Assembly: GCA_002494165.1 (NCBI GenBank)
Contig: DLBH01000025.1
Coordinates: forward strand, 16,287-80,286
Direction: 5' to 3'
Source: Lachnospiraceae bacterium UBA7026
GTDB taxonomy: Bacteria; Bacillota; Clostridia; Lachnospirales; Lachnospiraceae
DNA: 64,000 bases
The notes beneath the pieces are model-generated. The model had not been told where the DNA came from. It ran no database searches and saw nothing but the letters and a program-made list of their open reading frames with translations. The position numbers and the translations under genes were made by a program. This document shows positions 1 through 8,516 of the stretch, piece by piece (the stretch's first letter is position 1; every line of letters starts with the position of its first letter).

Positions 1-10
1 ACCATACCAC

Positions 11-892
11 CTACACTTTCTCCTGGATTGGTTTTCCGAGGAGGCCGGTCGGCTTGATCAGGAGAACCAGGATCAGGACTGCAAATACGATGGCATCAGA
101 AAGCTGGGATGAGATGTAGGCACGGCCCAGGATTTCGATGATTCCCAGGACAAGGCCGCCTACAAAGGCTCCCGGAATAGATCCGATTCCGCCGAATACT
201 GCCGCGGTAAAGGCCTTGATACCCGGCATGGCTCCCGTGTAAGGAGACAGGGTCGGGTAGGCGGAACAGAGCAGAATACCGGCTATGGCCGCCAGACCGG
301 AGCCGATGGCAAAGGTCAGGGAGATGGTTCCGTTAACGTTGACACCCATGAGCTGGGCTGCGTCTCTGTCTTCTGAGACAGCCAGCATGGCCTGGCCTGC
401 CCTGGTCTTGCGGATGAAAAGCATAAGGGCAATCATGATGACGATACAGCTTAAAACAGTGACGATGGTAACTGCAGAGATCGTCAGTTTTCCGCCGGCC
501 AGATGGAGAGGCGGCATGTTGACTACGGATGTGAAGGACTTGGTATCTGCGCCAAAGATAAGGAGAGCCAGGTTCTGGAGAAAGTAGCTGACACCGATGG
601 CTGTGATCAGTACAGCCAGGGAATTGGCACCTCTCAGTGGCTTGTAGGCAATCTTTTCTATGACGACGCCCAGACAGGTACAGATTAATATGGCAGCAAG
701 AATGCTGATTCCGGGATGGACACCGTACTGGCTCATGAGTGTAAATACAACATAGCATCCAATCATGATAACGTCACCATGGGCGAAGTTCAGCATCTTT
801 GCAATACCGTACACCATCGTATAGCCCAGAGCGATGATGGCGTAGACACTGCCCAGACTCAGTCCATTAATTAAATAGGACAAGAAACTCAT
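11..892 (-). CDS. livH: Branched-chain amino acid ABC transporter permease LivH
   Basis: Inner-membrane permease of a LIV-type ABC importer, one half of the channel that normally pairs with LivM. The 293 residues are almost entirely hydrophobic helices, with the family's opening (SLGSVYAIIALGYTMVYGI, then LNFAHGDVIMIG) and the conserved GINVNGT/EDRDAAQLMGV-like cytoplasmic loop near residue 180. Length is normal for LivH (about 290). The ATG is preceded by AGAGAGG at 8 nt spacing. It lies downstream of the binding-protein gene on the same strand, separated by 222 nt that contain a terminator hairpin. livM, livG and livF would be expected further left, outside the window. Family assignment is secure; the exact substrate (Leu/Ile/Val or another amide) is not shown by the sequence. 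Confidence 0.93.
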   Translation of the reverse strand: MSFLSYLINGLSLGSVYAIIALGYTMVYGIAKMLNFAHGDVIMIGCYVVFTLMSQYGVHPGISILAAILICTCLGVVIEKIAYKPLRGANSLAVLITAIGVSYFLQNLALLIFGADTKSFTSVVNMPPLHLAGGKLTISAVTIVTVLSCIVIMIALMLFIRKTRAGQAMLAVSEDRDAAQLMGVNVNGTISLTFAIGSGLAAIAGILLCSAYPTLSPYTGAMPGIKAFTAAVFGGIGSIPGAFVGGLVLGIIEILGRAYISSQLSDAIVFAVLILVLLIKPTGLLGKPIQEKV

Positions 893-1025
893 ACAATAAA
901 CCTCTCTTTGTTAAAACAAGTAGTGATCCGGGAATCTGAAATCTTTTTGACATAAAAAGAAATGGTCTCTCAAAGAAAACAGCTTCCTTTATAAAAAATG
1001 TGAGTAACGATCTTCAGGATAATGG

Positions 1026-1065
1026 TAAAAAAACGGGGGAGTATCTTAAATGATAGCCCCCCGTT
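1026..1065 (-). terminator. Intrinsic terminator between livK and livH
   Basis: Read on the minus strand, AACGGGGG pairs with CCCCCGTT across a loop of about 18 nt and is followed by seven T. It lies 50 nt past the livK stop, inside the livK-livH gap. It probably lets the binding protein be made in excess over the permease by partial termination, a common arrangement in ABC operons. Confidence 0.8.
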
Positions 1066-1114
1066 GGACCCTTAGATAAGGATACCACAGATTAATTCAC
1101 AAGCTGGGCATGAA

Positions 1115-2281
1115 CTACTCCATGCTCACATATTTGCCGCCCTGGATGATAACAGCCTTGGGCTGCTTGTTAACTTCACCGGTAGCTTCCCACTTAAGAC
1201 CTTCGTCTCCGCCGGTAAGACCCTTGATGTTAATCTCAACCATGGCCGCCTTCATGGCGTCACTGATTTCGCTGTAGGTCATCTCAGGTGTAATCTCTGC
1301 CTTCTCGGCTGCTGCCTTGATGGCATATACTGCATCGTAAGCGTCTGCTGCGAACTGGTTGGGGATCTCCTTGTAAGCTTCCTGATACTTAGTAACAAAG
1401 CTCTTAACAGCCTCGTCCTCAGAGTCAGCAGCGAAAGGAGTCAGCAGCATAACACCCTCTGCCAGAGAGGTATCAAAATTCTCAACAGTCAGGATTCCGT
1501 CCATACCGTCTACGCCGAAGAACTTGGGAGCATAGCCCATGTCATTTGCCTGCTTGAGGATGATGGATGCTTCCGTATAGTAGATGGGCAGGAAGACCAG
1601 ATCAGCGCCTGCATCCTGTGCCTGCTTAAGCTGGGTCTGGAAGTCTGTCTTGGAATCTGCTGTGAAAGCAGCTTCGGAAACGATCTCAAGGTTAAGAGAT
1701 TTTGCTGTTTCAACGAACTTAGCCCTGATTCCGTCAGAGTATACGTCGGAACTGTCGTAGATGATGCCGACCTTGGTAGCCAGCTTGTTTTCGGAGATGT
1801 ACTCTGCGGACTTGCTTCCCTGGTTAGGATCGGTGAAGCATACCTGGAATACATTGTCACCCATCAGGACATCCGGTGAGGAAGCAGATGGTGTGATTGT
1901 GAACATGTTATCCTGGACTGTCTTATCAGCAACCGCAAGACAGGGAGCTGTGGTAACGGTACCAACCAGCATATCCATGCCCCAGTCTTTCAGTGTATTA
2001 TAGGCATTGACAGATTTCTCAGCGTCATGGACATCATCCTGGAAATCATATTCAATCTGATATCCATTGAGGCCGCCAGCTTCATTGATCTCATCGACAG
2101 CAATCTGGGTGCCGTACTTAACAGCATTACCATAGATTGCAGCTGCGCCCGTGGCTGGTCCGATACCGCCGATGCGGAATGTATCAGAAGATCCACCCTT
2201 ATCACCTGAGCCTCCGCCGCAGGCAGTCAGGCATCCGACTGCAAGGACAAGTGCCAGTGCCATACTTAATAGTTTTTTCAT
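1115..2281 (-). CDS. livK: Branched-chain amino acid ABC transporter substrate-binding lipoprotein
   Basis: Extracellular solute-binding protein of type I periplasmic-binding fold (Peripla_BP_6, LivJ/LivK group) that delivers substrate to LivH/LivM. The N-terminus is a lipoprotein signal with lipobox LTAC, lipidated Cys at residue 21, followed by a Gly/Ser linker. The mature part opens with FRIGGIGPATGAAAIYGNAVKYG, as in the family, and ends with a Lys-rich IIQGGKY strand. The 388-residue length is typical. GGGAGG lies 10 nt before the ATG. The gene is first in its operon, with a promoter about 150 nt upstream and a terminator after it. Substrate is inferred from family only. Confidence 0.92.
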   Translation of the reverse strand: MKKLLSMALALVLAVGCLTACGGGSGDKGGSSDTFRIGGIGPATGAAAIYGNAVKYGTQIAVDEINEAGGLNGYQIEYDFQDDVHDAEKSVNAYNTLKDWGMDMLVGTVTTAPCLAVADKTVQDNMFTITPSASSPDVLMGDNVFQVCFTDPNQGSKSAEYISENKLATKVGIIYDSSDVYSDGIRAKFVETAKSLNLEIVSEAAFTADSKTDFQTQLKQAQDAGADLVFLPIYYTEASIILKQANDMGYAPKFFGVDGMDGILTVENFDTSLAEGVMLLTPFAADSEDEAVKSFVTKYQEAYKEIPNQFAADAYDAVYAIKAAAEKAEITPEMTYSEISDAMKAAMVEINIKGLTGGDEGLKWEATGEVNKQPKAVIIQGGKYVSME

Positions 2282-2429
2282 ACTCTAGTTACCTCCCTTA
2301 ATTCTTATAACATCAGTTAACAGTGATCCCGTTCCGGGGGGACATCCCGTGAAGACTTCCCATATTCTGTTTGAAGAGAGTCTTTTCTGTCGGATCCTTC
2401 TCCTTCCGGAACCTATAATATATGAAAAA

Positions 2430-2458
2430 ATTTTACCGCAATAACACAAATTTATCAA
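2430..2458 (-). promoter_or_regulatory. Predicted sigma-A promoter of livK
   Basis: On the minus strand TTGATA and TAAAAT are separated by exactly 17 nt. Transcription would begin about 140 nt before livK, leaving a 5' leader long enough for regulation; no known riboswitch was recognised in it. The rest of 2282-2770 holds no gene I can support. Confidence 0.55.
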
Positions 2459-2770
2459 TAATTATTCGAGAAATTTGTGGAATATTTAGGGAATAAATTG
2501 ATGAATGGAGGCTTTAAAAATTCATTTCAGCCTATATTTATCCACTGATTGCTTCTGAAAGTGCCGTCAGTGTCAGTTTGTTCTTTCATAACTGAACGGA
2601 AAATACTTTTTTTGGCATCTGCAGATGCAGGTATTTTGTCCGGTCCTTCCGGCAATGGTTTCCGGCCTGGCCTGTCATCAGGGGAAGACCTGCGGCTTGA
2701 CTCAGGAACGTATGTTCCGTATAATGATAGTGATTAATTCTAAAAAGATATCTGCAGGGATGGTGTTATT

Positions 2771-4159
2771 ATGAGTCAGTCAGAAGGGGAGAAAAAAGAG
2801 AAAAGGTCTACTTATCAGATGATGATTGAGGGGAATATCCCCCAGGTCATCGTCATGCTGTCTATTCCCGCCATTCTGAGTATGCTGGTGACCAATATCT
2901 ATAATATAGTGGACACGGCCTTTGTCGGCCGGCTGGGCACCAGTGCCAGCGGGGCCGTGGGGATCGTTTTCGGCTTTATGGCCATCATCCAGGCCTTTGG
3001 CTTTATGTTCGGCCACGGGTCCGGCAATATGATGGCCAGGTCCTTAGGAGCCAGGAATGTGGAGGAGGCTTCGAGAATTGCCTCCACCGGCTTTTGCTGT
3101 TCCCTGCTTTCCGGGCTTGCCATTGAGATCGTTGGCTTCCTGACCCTGGATCGTCTGGTATTCTGGCTGGGAAGCACACCAACCATAGCCCCCTATGCCA
3201 AAATATATATTTCCTATATCCTGGCAGCGGCCCCCTTTATGACAGCCAGCCTGTCCTTAAATAACATGCTCCGCTATGAGGGCAGGGCCGGCCTGGGTAT
3301 GATCGGCCTTATGACGGGGGCTTTCCTTAATATGGCCGGAGACCCTCTTTTTATGTTCGGCCTGGATATGGGTATAGCCGGGGCCGGTCTTTCCACGGCT
3401 TTAAGCCAGACTATAAGTTTTGCCATCCTCCTGTCCATGTTTCTAAGAGGAAAGACCGAGAGCCGGATCTCCTGGTCTTACTGCGGGCTGACAGACGGCC
3501 GGCTGGTCTGGGATATCATGGGGACCGGTATGCCCAGTATGCTGCGGCAGGGGCTCAACAGCTGTTCCACAGTTCTCCTGAATTCCTACTCTTCCGTCTA
3601 CGGGGACGCGGCAGTGGCGGCTATGAGTATTGTGTCCCGGATCGTCTTTTTTGTATTCTCCATCTCCCTGGGTATGGGTCAGGGCTTCCAGCCGGTGTCC
3701 GGCTTTAATTACGGGGCGAAAAAGTACAAAAGACTGCGGCAGGCCTACCGTTTTACCATCATGGTATCAGAGGCTATCATCACCGTGGGTGTTGCTCTGC
3801 TTTTAATCTTTTCCCCACACCTGATCGGCCTCTTCCGGAACGATCCGGAAGTAATCGCCGTGGGAACCAGGGCCCTGCAGCTGCAGGGACTGGCCTTGCT
3901 GGCCCTGCCGCCCTGCATGGCCTCAGAGATGCTCTACCAGAGTACCGGCAACAAAAAGGGAGCCTGGATCCTGTCCTCTTTGAGAAGCGGCCTGTTCTTT
4001 ATTCCTCTTTTGATTATTCTGGCCAATATACGGGGCCTGGCCGGCATCCAGGAGGCCCAGCCTCTTTCCACTTTACTGGCCTTCATTCCCTCTGTTCTCA
4101 TGGGCAGGAGCTTTTTTGCCAGGCTGCCTGAGGCGGATGAAGACAGTCAGCAGACATAG
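2771..4159 (+). CDS. MATE family multidrug/solute exporter
   Basis: Twelve-helix cation-coupled exporter of the MATE (MatE) superfamily, NorM/DinF-like branch. After a short cytoplasmic start the first half carries IPAILSMLVTNIYNIVDTAF, the hallmark helix-1/2 stretch, and the second half repeats the pattern from about residue 240 with GMPSMLRQGLNSCSTVLLNS. The 462-residue length is standard. The start is ATG with GGGATGG upstream. It stands alone, with divergent livK on one side and a hairpin terminator directly after. Substrate cannot be told from sequence. Confidence 0.9.
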   Translation: MSQSEGEKKEKRSTYQMMIEGNIPQVIVMLSIPAILSMLVTNIYNIVDTAFVGRLGTSASGAVGIVFGFMAIIQAFGFMFGHGSGNMMARSLGARNVEEASRIASTGFCCSLLSGLAIEIVGFLTLDRLVFWLGSTPTIAPYAKIYISYILAAAPFMTASLSLNNMLRYEGRAGLGMIGLMTGAFLNMAGDPLFMFGLDMGIAGAGLSTALSQTISFAILLSMFLRGKTESRISWSYCGLTDGRLVWDIMGTGMPSMLRQGLNSCSTVLLNSYSSVYGDAAVAAMSIVSRIVFFVFSISLGMGQGFQPVSGFNYGAKKYKRLRQAYRFTIMVSEAIITVGVALLLIFSPHLIGLFRNDPEVIAVGTRALQLQGLALLALPPCMASEMLYQSTGNKKGAWILSSLRSGLFFIPLLIILANIRGLAGIQEAQPLSTLLAFIPSVLMGRSFFARLPEADEDSQQT

Positions 4160-4204
4160 CTTTTTCTCACATTTTATCATTGGGCTGCCCAACAGCCAAA
4201 AGCG

Positions 4205-4236
4205 CCGGCCATCCTGCAGAAGATGGCCGGTTTCTA
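4205..4236 (+). terminator. Terminator after the MATE gene
   Basis: CCGGCCATC pairs with GATGGCCGG around an 8-nt loop, followed by TTTCTATTTT. It sits 45 nt after the MATE stop codon. Confidence 0.75.
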
Positions 4237-4380
4237 TTTTAATTTGCAGAAAATAAGCTTTAATATGCCAAGTGGTCCCATGCCATTAATGGTATCATTA
4301 ACTTGAGTTATTATGAACAGATTCCGGTAGAAAGAATCTGTCAAAGACAAGAAGAATACTATTGCGGGGGCAAGATTATT

Positions 4381-5385
4381 ATGAAAGAAGTAAATGAATT
4401 AAGAGATATGTCAACGCTCGATATCTGCAGAGTGTTTTATGAATGCTGCGGCGCGGATATGATCCACAAATGTTTTCCGGAATATGAAAAGAGGATTGCA
4501 GTTGGTCTTGTGGGAGAGGGCTCTGAGTGCTTTGGTTTTGATGATCCCATATCCAGGGACCATGATTTCGGCCTGGGCTTTTGCATGTGGCTCAACAAGG
4601 AGGATTACGCCGCCATAGGAGACCAGCTGCAGAAGGCCTACCATCAGCTGATGATGAGGGAGGGCGTCCGCCTGGCAACAAGGATCTGGGGACCGTCCGC
4701 CTCCATTTATAATCCCAGGATTGACCAGAGGAGGGGCGTTATGGAGATTGCCTCCTTCTACGGAGGTATCCTCAAGCTGCGGCCGGACCTGGACCTGATT
4801 CTTGGCAAGCACTACTGGCTTTATGCGGAGGAGCGCTGGATTGCCACGGCCGTAAACGGGGCTGTCTTCCGGGACGATGAAGGAACATTTTCCAGGGTGA
4901 GGGAGGATATCCTCAACTATTATCCCCAGAAGATCTTTCTCTACAAACTGGCGGAGCAGCTGCATCTTTTCTCCCACGGAGGACAGAGCAACTATCCCAG
5001 GATGATGGCAAGGAAGGACATTGTCACATCGGCCCTCTGTATCCAGCAGACCGTCAACAGTGCCATGACTATAGCCTACATGTTAAACCGTCGTTACACT
5101 CCTTATTATAAGTGGATGAGAAAGGGCCTGGAGCAGCTTCCTGTCCTCAGCAATATGGTTCCGCTTCTTGAGAAGCTGGTATCCCTGCCTGTCCAGTCTG
5201 AAGTATGGGAAGGCAGGACATACAGTGCCACCCAGGTGAACATGGATGACCAGGTGATCCAGACCGTGGAAGAGATTGCAGGGCTGATCGTGGTGGAACT
5301 GAATCGCCAGGGCATTATAACAGGAAGAGAGCGCTTCCTGGAGAGCTATGTGCCGGTAATCGCAGAGAAGGCCAGTAAATTATAG
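4381..5385 (+). CDS. DUF4037 nucleotidyltransferase-fold protein
   Basis: Member of the DUF4037 family, which has a polymerase-beta-like nucleotidyltransferase core. Near residue 40 the protein shows GLVGEGSECFGFDDPISRDH, matching the G-S ... D-x-D pattern of minimal nucleotidyltransferases; the C-terminal half is helical (about 210-330) and could be a HEPN-like partner domain. The start is taken at ATG 4381, which has GCGGGGG about 8 nt upstream; an in-frame TTG at 4303 lacks a good site and would add 26 unlikely residues. The next gene, 190 nt on, is a TPR protein on the same strand. Substrate is unknown. Confidence 0.8.
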   Translation: MKEVNELRDMSTLDICRVFYECCGADMIHKCFPEYEKRIAVGLVGEGSECFGFDDPISRDHDFGLGFCMWLNKEDYAAIGDQLQKAYHQLMMREGVRLATRIWGPSASIYNPRIDQRRGVMEIASFYGGILKLRPDLDLILGKHYWLYAEERWIATAVNGAVFRDDEGTFSRVREDILNYYPQKIFLYKLAEQLHLFSHGGQSNYPRMMARKDIVTSALCIQQTVNSAMTIAYMLNRRYTPYYKWMRKGLEQLPVLSNMVPLLEKLVSLPVQSEVWEGRTYSATQVNMDDQVIQTVEEIAGLIVVELNRQGIITGRERFLESYVPVIAEKASKL

Positions 5386-5420
5386 AGTGTCTTGGGCCTG
5401 CGGTCTGTGAAAGGCTGACA

Positions 5421-5550
5421 GAGGATAAGAAGTGATTTGCCGGAATAAGGAGAGTACCGGCAGAGGACAAGAAAATAATTTGCCGGAATCCTGGAGAGCA
5501 CCGGCAGAGAATAAGATATGATTTGCCGGGATATGGAGAGCACCGGCAGC
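5421..5550 (+). repeat. Three 43-bp tandem repeats after the DUF4037 gene
   Basis: The motif ATTTGCCGG recurs at 5435, 5478 and 5521, a constant 43-bp step, with each copy also containing GGAGAG and ACCGGCAG. TTTGCCGG and CCGGCA can pair within each copy, so the transcript could form a row of small hairpins. The copies lie between the DUF4037 stop and the TPR start. Confidence 0.85.
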
Positions 5551-5578
5551 TGATTAAATGATATGGGGAGGAGTTACC

Positions 5579-6379
5579 ATGACAGTACAGGAGAAGCTGC
5601 AGTATCTGGACAGCCTCTATGAACAGAATAAGATTACAGAAGCAGAGGAGTTTCTGCTGGCCCAGACCGCTGATGATAATTTTGAGAATTCACTTCAGGT
5701 GAAGATATCCCTCAACAATGAGCTGATGGGGATCTACAGGAATAAAGGGAATAAGGAAAAGTGCATGGAGAGGGTGGAAAAACAGAAGGCCTGGATGGAA
5801 CAGGCAGCGGATACCCTGGACCCGGCATCCCTGGCAACCCTTTACCTGAATATTGCCAATGCCTACCAGGCCTTTGGCATGCTGACGGAGTCTTACGATA
5901 TCTTAAATGAAGTGGAACTTATGTATAATAAGATCCTTGAGAAAAATGATTTCCGTCTGGCCAGCCTCTACAATAATAAGGCGGTTCTCCTGATTAAAAT
6001 GAAGGATTTAGACCAGGCTGAGGTTTATTTCAAGATGGCTCTGGCTATCCTGAAACAGCTGAGAGAGGCTGAGGATGAGATTGCGGTCACCTACCAGAAC
6101 CTGTCCCATATCTACAGCACAAAAGGCAAGTACGGACTGGCCCTGGATATGGCTCATAAGGGGGCAGACCTGTTAAAGCAGATCGGCGCCGAGGTGTCCT
6201 ACCACTATGGGGCCATCTGTAATTCCATCGCCGTCATCTACCATACCATGGGCGACTATGCAAAGGCTGCAGAGTATTTCGACAAAGCGGCGGATATTAT
6301 CCTCAAAGTCTACGGTGACTGTAAGCTTTATCAGGGGATCAGGGAAAGCGCTGCTTTGGCCCGGTCCCAGATTAAATAG
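5579..6379 (+). CDS. Tetratricopeptide repeat protein
   Basis: Soluble 266-residue TPR protein, probably a protein-interaction scaffold. Helical repeats run through most of the sequence; the clearest TPR units are around LATLYLNIANAYQAFGMLTE, RLASLYNNKAVLLIKMKDLD, IAVTYQNLSHIYSTKGKYGL and AICNSIAVIYHTMGDYAKA, each with the W/Y-G-Y-A-like spacing. The start is ATG 5579, placed 5 nt after GGGGAGGAG; an ATG at 5558 lies before that site and is not used. The gene shares strand and neighbourhood with DUF4037, and I infer the two act together. Confidence 0.85.
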   Translation: MTVQEKLQYLDSLYEQNKITEAEEFLLAQTADDNFENSLQVKISLNNELMGIYRNKGNKEKCMERVEKQKAWMEQAADTLDPASLATLYLNIANAYQAFGMLTESYDILNEVELMYNKILEKNDFRLASLYNNKAVLLIKMKDLDQAEVYFKMALAILKQLREAEDEIAVTYQNLSHIYSTKGKYGLALDMAHKGADLLKQIGAEVSYHYGAICNSIAVIYHTMGDYAKAAEYFDKAADIILKVYGDCKLYQGIRESAALARSQIK

Positions 6380-6432
6380 GCCTGGTTAAATAGGACCGGC
6401 AAAAAGTGGATGATCACTGGATTGTATGAATA

Positions 6433-6482
6433 AAAAGATTAAGGGGAATGTCCTTTGATGAGCATCATGGGACATTCCCCTT
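6433..6482 (-). terminator. Terminator hairpin between the TPR gene and btuD
   Basis: A 13-bp perfect stem, AAGGGGAATGTCC with GGACATTCCCCTT, is followed on the minus strand by a T-rich tract (TCTTTTTATTC). It terminates the btu operon and, lacking T on the plus side, may act more weakly for the TPR gene. Confidence 0.75.
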
Positions 6483-6580
6483 CTGTACTATGTTTATTTT
6501 GTACTGTGTTTAAATGACCAGGTTTTCTTTAACTGACTGTGCTTCCGTTTTTTTTCGGTAACCTTACATCTCCGGCCAAC

Positions 6581-7348
6581 TTATAATTCCGGCAAAAAGA
6601 TGATATTGGGCTTACCGGTGACACTGTTGGTCATAATCTGGGTGTTTACACCGAAGAGATTGAAAATCTTTTCCGGAACAAACATTTCCTCCGGGGTTCC
6701 CACATCAATCAGATGGCCCTTCTTCATGAAGACGATCCTGTCACAGTAGCAGGCGGCCACGTTCAGGTCGTGGATGGAGGAGAAGACTGTCAGGTTCTGA
6801 CGTTTGAGAATATTCATGATCTGGTACTGGTAGCCGATATCCAGGTGGTTGGTCGGCTCATCCAGGATGATGAGGGGAGCCTGCTGGACCAGGGCCCTGG
6901 CCACCAGAGTCCTCTGTTTTTCGCCGCCGGACAGGGACAGGAAGCTTCTTTGTTCATAGCCTTCCAGACCCACTTCCTTAATGGCGTCCATCACGATCTT
7001 TTTCTCTTTCCTCTTGTCGTTATTAAACATTTTCTGGTGGGAGAACCGGCCCAGCATGACCATATCATATACGACCATGTCGAACTCCACATTGTTCTCC
7101 TGCTGCATGACTGACATCTCATGGGCTGTGTCTTTGGAAGACAGCTCCGCCACGTTTTTTCCGTCAATGTAAACGGCACCAGAGTCTGGCTTATAGACTT
7201 TGTAGATGTTTTTCAGCAGGGTGGACTTACCACAGCCGTTGGGGCCGAGAAGTCCCACAAACATACCTTCTTCAATTCCAAGGCTCACCCCGTCAACAAT
7301 CAGTTTGGAGTCTATGGAATAAGTAATATCTTTTACTTCCAGCTTCAT
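6581..7348 (-). CDS. btuD: Corrinoid ABC transporter ATP-binding protein
   Basis: Cytoplasmic ATPase of a FecCD/BtuCD-type importer. It has Walker A GLLGPNGCGKST near residue 35, Q-loop QQEN near 85, signature LSGGEKQ near 143, Walker B LIILDEPTNHLD near 160 and the H-loop SSIHDLN. The 255-residue length fits. The ATG at 7348 is 6 nt after GGAGG; the permease stop is only 2 nt upstream of it, so the two are translationally coupled. The operon is headed by a cobalamin riboswitch, so a corrinoid rather than a ferric siderophore is the likely cargo. The assignment to B12 is inference from that switch plus family. Confidence 0.9.
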   Translation of the reverse strand: MKLEVKDITYSIDSKLIVDGVSLGIEEGMFVGLLGPNGCGKSTLLKNIYKVYKPDSGAVYIDGKNVAELSSKDTAHEMSVMQQENNVEFDMVVYDMVMLGRFSHQKMFNNDKRKEKKIVMDAIKEVGLEGYEQRSFLSLSGGEKQRTLVARALVQQAPLIILDEPTNHLDIGYQYQIMNILKRQNLTVFSSIHDLNVAACYCDRIVFMKKGHLIDVGTPEEMFVPEKIFNLFGVNTQIMTNSVTGKPNIIFLPEL

Positions 7349-7350
7349 GA

Positions 7351-8427
7351 TCAACCTCCAAACTTCCCGTGGGACCTACGGATGAGATACAGGAAAAACG
7401 GTGCGCCGAAGAAGGCGGATACCACACCGATGGGCAGTTCTTCCGGTGCCACGATAACACGGGATATGATGTCCGCCACCACCAGGAAGGTTCCTCCGAC
7501 CAGTACCGAGGCAGGGATCAGCCGGCTGTGTTTGGTGCCGACGATGGACCTGGTGATGTGGGGGATGGTCAGACCGACAAAGCCGATGGTTCCGCTGACG
7601 GAAACGATGACACCGGTGAGCAGGGTGGCCACGGCGATGATGATCAGTTTCAGCTTGTCCGTATCCACACCGACAGTGACAGCCACATCATCACCCAGCA
7701 GAAGAACATCCAGATTGCGGGTGAGGGCAAGGATCATGAGCAGGCAGATTACGAAAGCAATGCTGGCGTATTTGAGTTTGTCCCAGGATGCGCCATTGAG
7801 GGAACCCATCATCCAGTAGGTAGCCGTCTTTACTTTATCTGAACCGGTTTTAGTATGGTAGATCATAAAGTTGGTGATGGCCCCGAAAAAAGCGGAGACA
7901 GCGATACCGGCCAGAACCAGCTGGGTGGCTGTCACCTTATTGCGGATGGTGGCAATTCTAAGAGCCAGGATGATAGAGATCACGGCTCCTAAGAAGGCAC
8001 CGACCATGGTTCCGTAACCGCCCAGGAAGGACAGGTAGCCGTACATGATAACGGAAACTGCACCGGCGGAAGCACCCTGGGAGATACCCAGAACATAGGG
8101 ATCTGCCAGAGGGTTCTTGGTCAGGGCCTGCATGAGGATACCGCAGAGGGTCAGACCGGCTCCTACAATGAAGGCGGTCAGGATTCTGGGCACCCGGATG
8201 GACCAGAGGATGGACTCGGTACTTTCCTCCCAGGTGGAAGGATAGACGGTTCTGCCTGTGATCTTGTTGGCCAGAACTCTCTTTATGACATCAAATTTCA
8301 ATTCCACACTGCCAAGCCTTGTTGCCATGACAAAGGACAGGAGCATGACCCCGACCATGATGGCGCAGAAGATCAGGTAATGAGATCTTTTCTGCAGCGG
8401 GAAAAAGGATATTTTCATATTTGACAT
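7351..8427 (-). CDS. btuC: Corrinoid ABC transporter permease (FecCD family)
   Basis: Membrane permease of BtuC/FecD/FhuB type, expected to form a homodimeric channel with two BtuD subunits. The 358 residues contain about ten helices; family hallmarks include RVPRILTAFIVGAGLTLCGI, NPLADPYVLGISQGASAGA and GFVGLTIPHITRSIVG. A cytoplasmic N-terminal segment precedes helix 1. The ATG is preceded by AAAGGAG at a rather long 11 nt; an internal ATG three codons on is possible. It lies between btuF (about 90 nt upstream) and btuD (2 nt downstream). Confidence 0.92.
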   Translation of the reverse strand: MSNMKISFFPLQKRSHYLIFCAIMVGVMLLSFVMATRLGSVELKFDVIKRVLANKITGRTVYPSTWEESTESILWSIRVPRILTAFIVGAGLTLCGILMQALTKNPLADPYVLGISQGASAGAVSVIMYGYLSFLGGYGTMVGAFLGAVISIILALRIATIRNKVTATQLVLAGIAVSAFFGAITNFMIYHTKTGSDKVKTATYWMMGSLNGASWDKLKYASIAFVICLLMILALTRNLDVLLLGDDVAVTVGVDTDKLKLIIIAVATLLTGVIVSVSGTIGFVGLTIPHITRSIVGTKHSRLIPASVLVGGTFLVVADIISRVIVAPEELPIGVVSAFFGAPFFLYLIRRSHGKFGG

Positions 8428-8516
8428 AGGTGAATAGTCTCCTTTTACAGGGAATAGATTTCTGTAAAAACCCTTCCCGGCCTGCGGGAAGGGTACAGGT
8501 AAATCAATGATTATTT

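Noticed and set aside
2549..2737. Possible small gene upstream of the MATE exporter
   Set aside because: It has no ribosome binding site, no family resemblance and lies in the livK promoter region.
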